This document shows positions 55,759-59,372 of a DNA stretch of 59,372 nucleotides, piece after piece. The stretch spans positions 1,775-61,146 of the forward strand of contig DKYC01000151.1 in the NCBI GenBank assembly GCA_002492295.1, in the 5' to 3' direction. The DNA is from Lachnospiraceae bacterium UBA7110 (GTDB taxonomy: Bacteria > Bacillota > Clostridia > Lachnospirales > Lachnospiraceae). The notes beneath the pieces are model-generated. The model did no database searches, was not told the origin of the DNA, and saw only the letters and a list, made by a program, of their open reading frames with translations. How positions within the stretch are numbered: the stretch's first letter is position 1; the number at the start of each line of letters is the position of its first letter. The translations under genes and the position numbers were made by a program.

Positions 55759-57207
55759 CTACATATTCCCCCATACATACTGAAATCCATGCTGCTGAAT
55801 ATTTTTTAAAACTTCATCTTCATGGCGTGATCCCACTGCAATAACGACTGCTGCCCTGTCCCTATGTTCATATAACTCCATGAGTTCAAAAATCGGAATA
55901 TCCCTGACAGGACTTTGACAGGTTGATTTATTCGTTACTGCAAAGCAGATAAAATTCCAATCTCTTCGTTCTTCAAGCAGGCGAAGCATAATCTCTGTTC
56001 CAATTTTCCCCGCCCCATATACAATAACCTCATTTTTATCCCTTAACGACGGAAGCATTCGGTTTTTATCACTGAAATCTTTGGAAACCGTATTCTCTAT
56101 GACGGCTATCCACTTGCTTAATATATTTTCATTGGAATATCTTTCTATAAACCTGAAAGCATTATCTGTGATTTTATCCTTTATCTCTTCATTTGTTAAA
56201 ATTTTTCGCACAGCCTGACACAGATAGTCTGTCTCTCCTGTATCATCGGTATCAGCATCTTCTACCAAAATACCATTATTACAGATTTCATAGCCGTTTA
56301 TTTTTCTGGCATAATCCGTCTCTTCCGCTATTAGTTCCCTTGGTCCTGACATACAGTCTACTGAAACCACAGGTGTATTTAACATCATGGCCTCTAATAA
56401 TACATTAGGCAGTCCCTCTGCTTTAGAAGTCAGGACGAACACGTCTGCGTATTTATAATAGCAAAACGGGTTATTCCGATATGATAGTATCCTAACCTTC
56501 CCTGTTAATCCCAGTTCGTTAATTTTTTTACAAAGAGGTAATTCCTGCGGACCAGACCCCACAATCAAAAGCCTCACATCTTCCTGTTCTGCCAACCGTG
56601 AGAACTGAACCAACAGCCTATCCTGATTTTTTACTTTTTCCAATCTGCCTACATGCAACACAAGCTTTGACTTATCTTTAAATGCCAATACGGCTTCATC
56701 TGCATCTTGTTCAGCCTTTTTTAGTATCATTTCTTTATCAAGGAAATTATAAATTGCAGTCACCAAATCCGGTAATACGCCATAGTTCCGGATTAAATCA
56801 TACCTGCACCCCTCTGAAACGGCAACAATATGGTCTGCATTACAATTCAGCCATTTTAAGTCATCCTCCATCCTTTTTGCATATATTCTTTGGCTTAATG
56901 TAGTCCTGACAGAAAAAATGACTTTTTCCCTTCCTTTTGACTTTATATTTAATAAATTACTATGATCCATAAAGCTGATTGCACAGTCAATCCGATATTT
57001 TTCTTTCAATTCCTTTAAAATCTGTACTTTTGATTTTCCGCTCCCTGATAAAGCAATCTTTGTTCCGCCATAATCATAAACGGCTTCTGAATCCTCTTTG
57101 ACAAAAATATATACATTATAAATAGTACACAAATATTTAGATAACAGTCCCGCTATTCTTTCAGCACCGCCTCCGCGCAATGTTCCAATAATAATAGCTA
57201 CGTTCAT
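55759..57207 (-). CDS. Family 4 glycosyltransferase with C-terminal Rossmann-like module
   Basis: Residues 1-~370 of 482 are a GT-B, GT4-type fold. GGGAERIAGLL is in the N-terminal acceptor half; LVLHVGRLEKVKNQD, then SKAEGLPNVLLEAMM (EX7E nucleotide-sugar motif) and SGPRELI lie in the C-terminal half. These enzymes retain configuration and use NDP-sugars. The recurring module is at about 391-482: EVIVYGAGKIGTE, CFAVTNKS and AVVIAVGS. ATG 57207 follows GGGGAGA. The gene sits 64 bases after the DUF616-type gene; no strong promoter is visible in that gap. Confidence 0.92.
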   Translation of the reverse strand: MNVAIIIGTLRGGGAERIAGLLSKYLCTIYNVYIFVKEDSEAVYDYGGTKIALSGSGKSKVQILKELKEKYRIDCAISFMDHSNLLNIKSKGREKVIFSVRTTLSQRIYAKRMEDDLKWLNCNADHIVAVSEGCRYDLIRNYGVLPDLVTAIYNFLDKEMILKKAEQDADEAVLAFKDKSKLVLHVGRLEKVKNQDRLLVQFSRLAEQEDVRLLIVGSGPQELPLCKKINELGLTGKVRILSYRNNPFCYYKYADVFVLTSKAEGLPNVLLEAMMLNTPVVSVDCMSGPRELIAEETDYARKINGYEICNNGILVEDADTDDTGETDYLCQAVRKILTNEEIKDKITDNAFRFIERYSNENILSKWIAVIENTVSKDFSDKNRMLPSLRDKNEVIVYGAGKIGTEIMLRLLEERRDWNFICFAVTNKSTCQSPVRDIPIFELMELYEHRDRAAVVIAVGSRHEDEVLKNIQQHGFQYVWGNM

Positions 57208-57271
57208 TTATGTATTCTCCCCATATTTTTCCCGCTTGGAATGTATAACTTCATATAACAATGCCATATAA

Positions 57272-58423
57272 TTATTTTAATTTTCTAACTTTCCGATAAT
57301 GATTCCCTGTCCGCCTAAAATCACTGTTCTCTCTATAGTTATTTCCAAGGACACCTACCTCCTCTGCCTTGACACCATTTTTCCATAGACAATATGTAAA
57401 AGAAAATTGATCTCTATAAGAATACTGAAATACTTCTTGCCACCAATCCTCCATAATTTTTTTGCATAGTGGATTTGTGTTCTCTCTGATAAGCATTGTA
57501 CATTCAAACATTCCATAATGTCTAGGCATGCCCTCTTTGTGATACTTATTCATTTGTTCAAATATTAAAGAAGCTTTATCACGTTGAATATTATTCAGTA
57601 CATGCGCATATAAATCATCCCAACTGGGAAGTTTATGTACTGCTATTCCGCTTCTGCCAATATTATTTATATATTTCCTAACATCACCCATAATCTGAAT
57701 ATTTCCATCTACATAAATAGAATACTTATATTGTGAAAATATATGCGGCGCATGAATTTTACAAAAGCGGTTTTTTCTGGCATTATCCTTTACATAATCT
57801 GGAACAATCTTATTAACATCTATCCATTTAAATACTTGCAAATTTTGTGGTTTTCTATCTGATATTAAATAGTAATCACACTCTTCTGTATAATATTGAG
57901 GTTCAACCACTTGGTCATAATCGCCAGTTATACAAGTATAAACAGCATATTGTTTGTTTTTGTTATTAGGTAATGGAGTAATATAAAAGTTTAATTTTTT
58001 ATCATAAGCATTGTTCCCAAATATGCTCCTTTCTTCAGCGCACACTTCAAGGAAACGATTTATGACAATATCTAATGCAACCAGTTCATGATATGTAAGA
58101 ATTATTGAAATATGATATTTCTCCAACTGTTCTCTTATTGTTTTCTGTTTAGAGAGCGAAACCATAATTATACATGCTATATGATCCATATGGGATAAGG
58201 TATTCGGAGAGATACACTTGATGCCATCTTTAATCTCCTTTCCCCATTTATCCATGTCATTGTCACAATAACAAATCACATCAAACTCCAAAAATTTTAA
58301 TATATCATACCCTATTCCTTTACCCATAGCGCCACAACCAAATATGCAAATTTTTAAACAGCCTCTTTTTATATTTTCTAAATCCATATTAATATCACTT
58401 TGTTGTCGCACAATGTAATCCAT
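57272..58423 (-). CDS. Rossmann-like module plus DUF616/TOD1-like glycosyltransferase
   Basis: The first ~125 of 383 residues are the recurring module: KICIFGCGAMGKG, CYCDNDMDKWG, then CIIMVSLSK. The rest resembles the DUF616/TOD1_MUCI70 glycosyltransferase family, with AVYTCITGDYD, DYYLISDR, the likely metal site IYVDGNIQI, and YGMFECTML. Base composition here is clearly more AT-rich than in the left half of the window. ATG 58423 follows GGAG by seven bases and lies four bases after the acyltransferase gene. Confidence 0.82.
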   Translation of the reverse strand: MDYIVRQQSDINMDLENIKRGCLKICIFGCGAMGKGIGYDILKFLEFDVICYCDNDMDKWGKEIKDGIKCISPNTLSHMDHIACIIMVSLSKQKTIREQLEKYHISIILTYHELVALDIVINRFLEVCAEERSIFGNNAYDKKLNFYITPLPNNKNKQYAVYTCITGDYDQVVEPQYYTEECDYYLISDRKPQNLQVFKWIDVNKIVPDYVKDNARKNRFCKIHAPHIFSQYKYSIYVDGNIQIMGDVRKYINNIGRSGIAVHKLPSWDDLYAHVLNNIQRDKASLIFEQMNKYHKEGMPRHYGMFECTMLIRENTNPLCKKIMEDWWQEVFQYSYRDQFSFTYCLWKNGVKAEEVGVLGNNYRENSDFRRTGNHYRKVRKLK

Positions 58424-58427
58424 TTTT

Positions 58428-59369
58428 TCACTCCGTTAAACAAATATATTTCTGACCGCATTCCTCAATATCTTGTGTTCCCTGTTTACGACTCCATGCA
58501 ATATCCTTTTTAATTATTTTTGCAGGAACACCTGCTGCTACACAATTATTAGGAAACTTCCCTTTTACGACACTGGCCGCACCTATAATACTCCCTTGAC
58601 CAATACGTGTATTATATAGTATGGTAACACACATACCAATCCAAACATGATTTCCTATTATAACTTTTCTATCCTTACTAATAATTTTTGTTGAATTAAT
58701 ATTTTTTCCAGTCCTTATATCAAAAATTGAATGTCCATCATTACTTCGCAGATATATGTTATATGAAAACATACAATCCTCTCCAATAATAACACTTGTA
58801 TACTCATACAAAACAAAATTGTAATTATAGCCAATACTAAAATCATTTCCAATCCTTAAAACTGTATTTTGATTGAGCCGAATTGCACCATACGAAAAAC
58901 GTCCTTTATCCCCGATTTCCAATTTTGAATTATTTAAAATACTCCACTTGGCATCGCCTTCAATTACAATTTCTCTATTAAATAAAACGCTTGATGCAAT
59001 TCCAACCTCCATACTCAAGCCTGTAATCTTACACCCCTGCTTTATTTCGACCAACGCTTCATTTTCTATATTTAGTATACTATTTATTAAATTCACATTA
59101 TTTCTGACCAAAACCCTTGATTGATTATGTACATAAAATACACTATTTGCAAAATGCGTTTTCTCTTCAATCCTGATAACAGAGTCAAATCCACAAAATA
59201 CGAATTTTAGCCCTTCATATTCTCCTATAATTCTATTTCCATGTTCATCCTCATAATAATCAGATGTTTGATGAATAATACAATCACTAAAATAAAAATA
59301 ATCTATATTTTTAACATACCCCCCCCCGGTAAGTTGATTCTTTATAGCTTTATAAAAACCTATTGGCAC
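58428..59369 (-). CDS. Hexapeptide-repeat acyltransferase with poly-G tract, possibly truncated at window edge
   Basis: The visible 313 residues are a left-handed beta-helix acyltransferase. Several imperfect hexapeptide turns are followed by the typical end block RSNDGHSI, VIIGNHVWIGMCVTIL, IGAASVV and NCVAAGVPAKII. The His in NDGHS is the usual catalytic base position. Enzymes of this kind O-acetylate or O-acylate sugars with an acyl-CoA donor. The frame is open at the edge; a GTG at 59369 is the first visible start and the true start may lie outside. A 9-G tract near residues 15-17 makes the gene a candidate for phase variation. Confidence 0.85.
   Translation of the reverse strand: MPIGFYKAIKNQLTGGGYVKNIDYFYFSDCIIHQTSDYYEDEHGNRIIGEYEGLKFVFCGFDSVIRIEEKTHFANSVFYVHNQSRVLVRNNVNLINSILNIENEALVEIKQGCKITGLSMEVGIASSVLFNREIVIEGDAKWSILNNSKLEIGDKGRFSYGAIRLNQNTVLRIGNDFSIGYNYNFVLYEYTSVIIGEDCMFSYNIYLRSNDGHSIFDIRTGKNINSTKIISKDRKVIIGNHVWIGMCVTILYNTRIGQGSIIGAASVVKGKFPNNCVAAGVPAKIIKKDIAWSRKQGTQDIEECGQKYICLTE
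59319..59327 (-). repeat. G9 tract, candidate phase-variation switch
   Basis: Nine consecutive G on the coding strand encode three glycines near the start of the acyltransferase. One extra G gives TAA within three codons after the tract; one fewer gives TAG within five codons. As printed, the gene is in frame (ON). Confidence 0.75.
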
Positions 59370-59372
59370 ACC

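Noticed and set aside
1..59372. CRISPR arrays, tRNA or rRNA genes, insertion sequences
   Set aside because: No regular spaced repeats, no cloverleaf or rRNA-like stretches and no transposase-like protein were found in either strand.

Overview
The window looks like a chromosomal segment of a motile, Gram-positive anaerobe of the Lachnospiraceae / Clostridium cluster XIVa type. Support for this comes from the flagellar chemotaxis genes, the Big_2 and GLUG surface proteins, strong GGAGG-type ribosome sites, and codon use that shifts from moderate GC on the left to AT-rich on the right. Every gene I can support lies on the minus strand, so transcription runs from high to low coordinates. I saw no tRNA, rRNA, CRISPR array or insertion sequence.

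Layout, left to right. (1) 1-6268: a signalling operon with a clear sigma-A promoter at 6240-6268. It is transcribed as HD-GYP response regulator, PAS histidine kinase, a second response regulator with a degenerate HD-GYP domain, CheR, CheB, CheY, and the first 34 codons of CheA. (2) 6344-11619: a four-gene set of asparagine synthase-like amidotransferase, UbiA prenyltransferase of the decaprenyl-phosphate phosphoribosyltransferase type, HAD phosphatase and a polytopic membrane protein. (3) 11719-25160: an MMPL/RND transporter with promoter and candidate operator, followed by two very large secreted GLUG-repeat proteins, one membrane-anchored and one carrying about 14 Big_2 repeats. (4) 25300-27464: a methyl-accepting chemotaxis protein with its own terminator. 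(5) 27613-59372: about 31.8 kb of tightly packed glycan genes running off the right edge. They comprise glycosyltransferases of several families, two CDP-glycerol-type polymerases, cytidylyltransferases, SAM methyltransferases, a FemAB-like transferase, a second asparagine synthase, a deacetylase and an acyltransferase.

The main discovery candidate is in region 5. Seventeen of its genes carry the same roughly 90-100 residue Rossmann-like module: a hydrophobic strand, a GxGxxG-type loop, then often an acidic/Asn patch and a second hydrophobic strand. It is fused at the N terminus, the C terminus or internally to enzymes of unrelated folds, or it stands alone. The three stand-alone copies each sit directly beside an enzyme gene that lacks the module. 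This looks like a shared docking, cofactor-binding or sensing module for a whole glycan assembly line. A second candidate is a 9-G tract at the start of the terminal acyltransferase gene, where gain or loss of one G gives an immediate stop codon, as in a phase-variable switch.

How the parts may fit (inference): the glycan contains polyol phosphate and is decorated by methyl, acyl, amide and possibly amino-acid groups. No flippase, ABC exporter, polymerase or priming transferase is visible in region 5, so the product could be a cytoplasmic modification such as flagellin glycosylation, or a wall polymer exported by genes outside the window.
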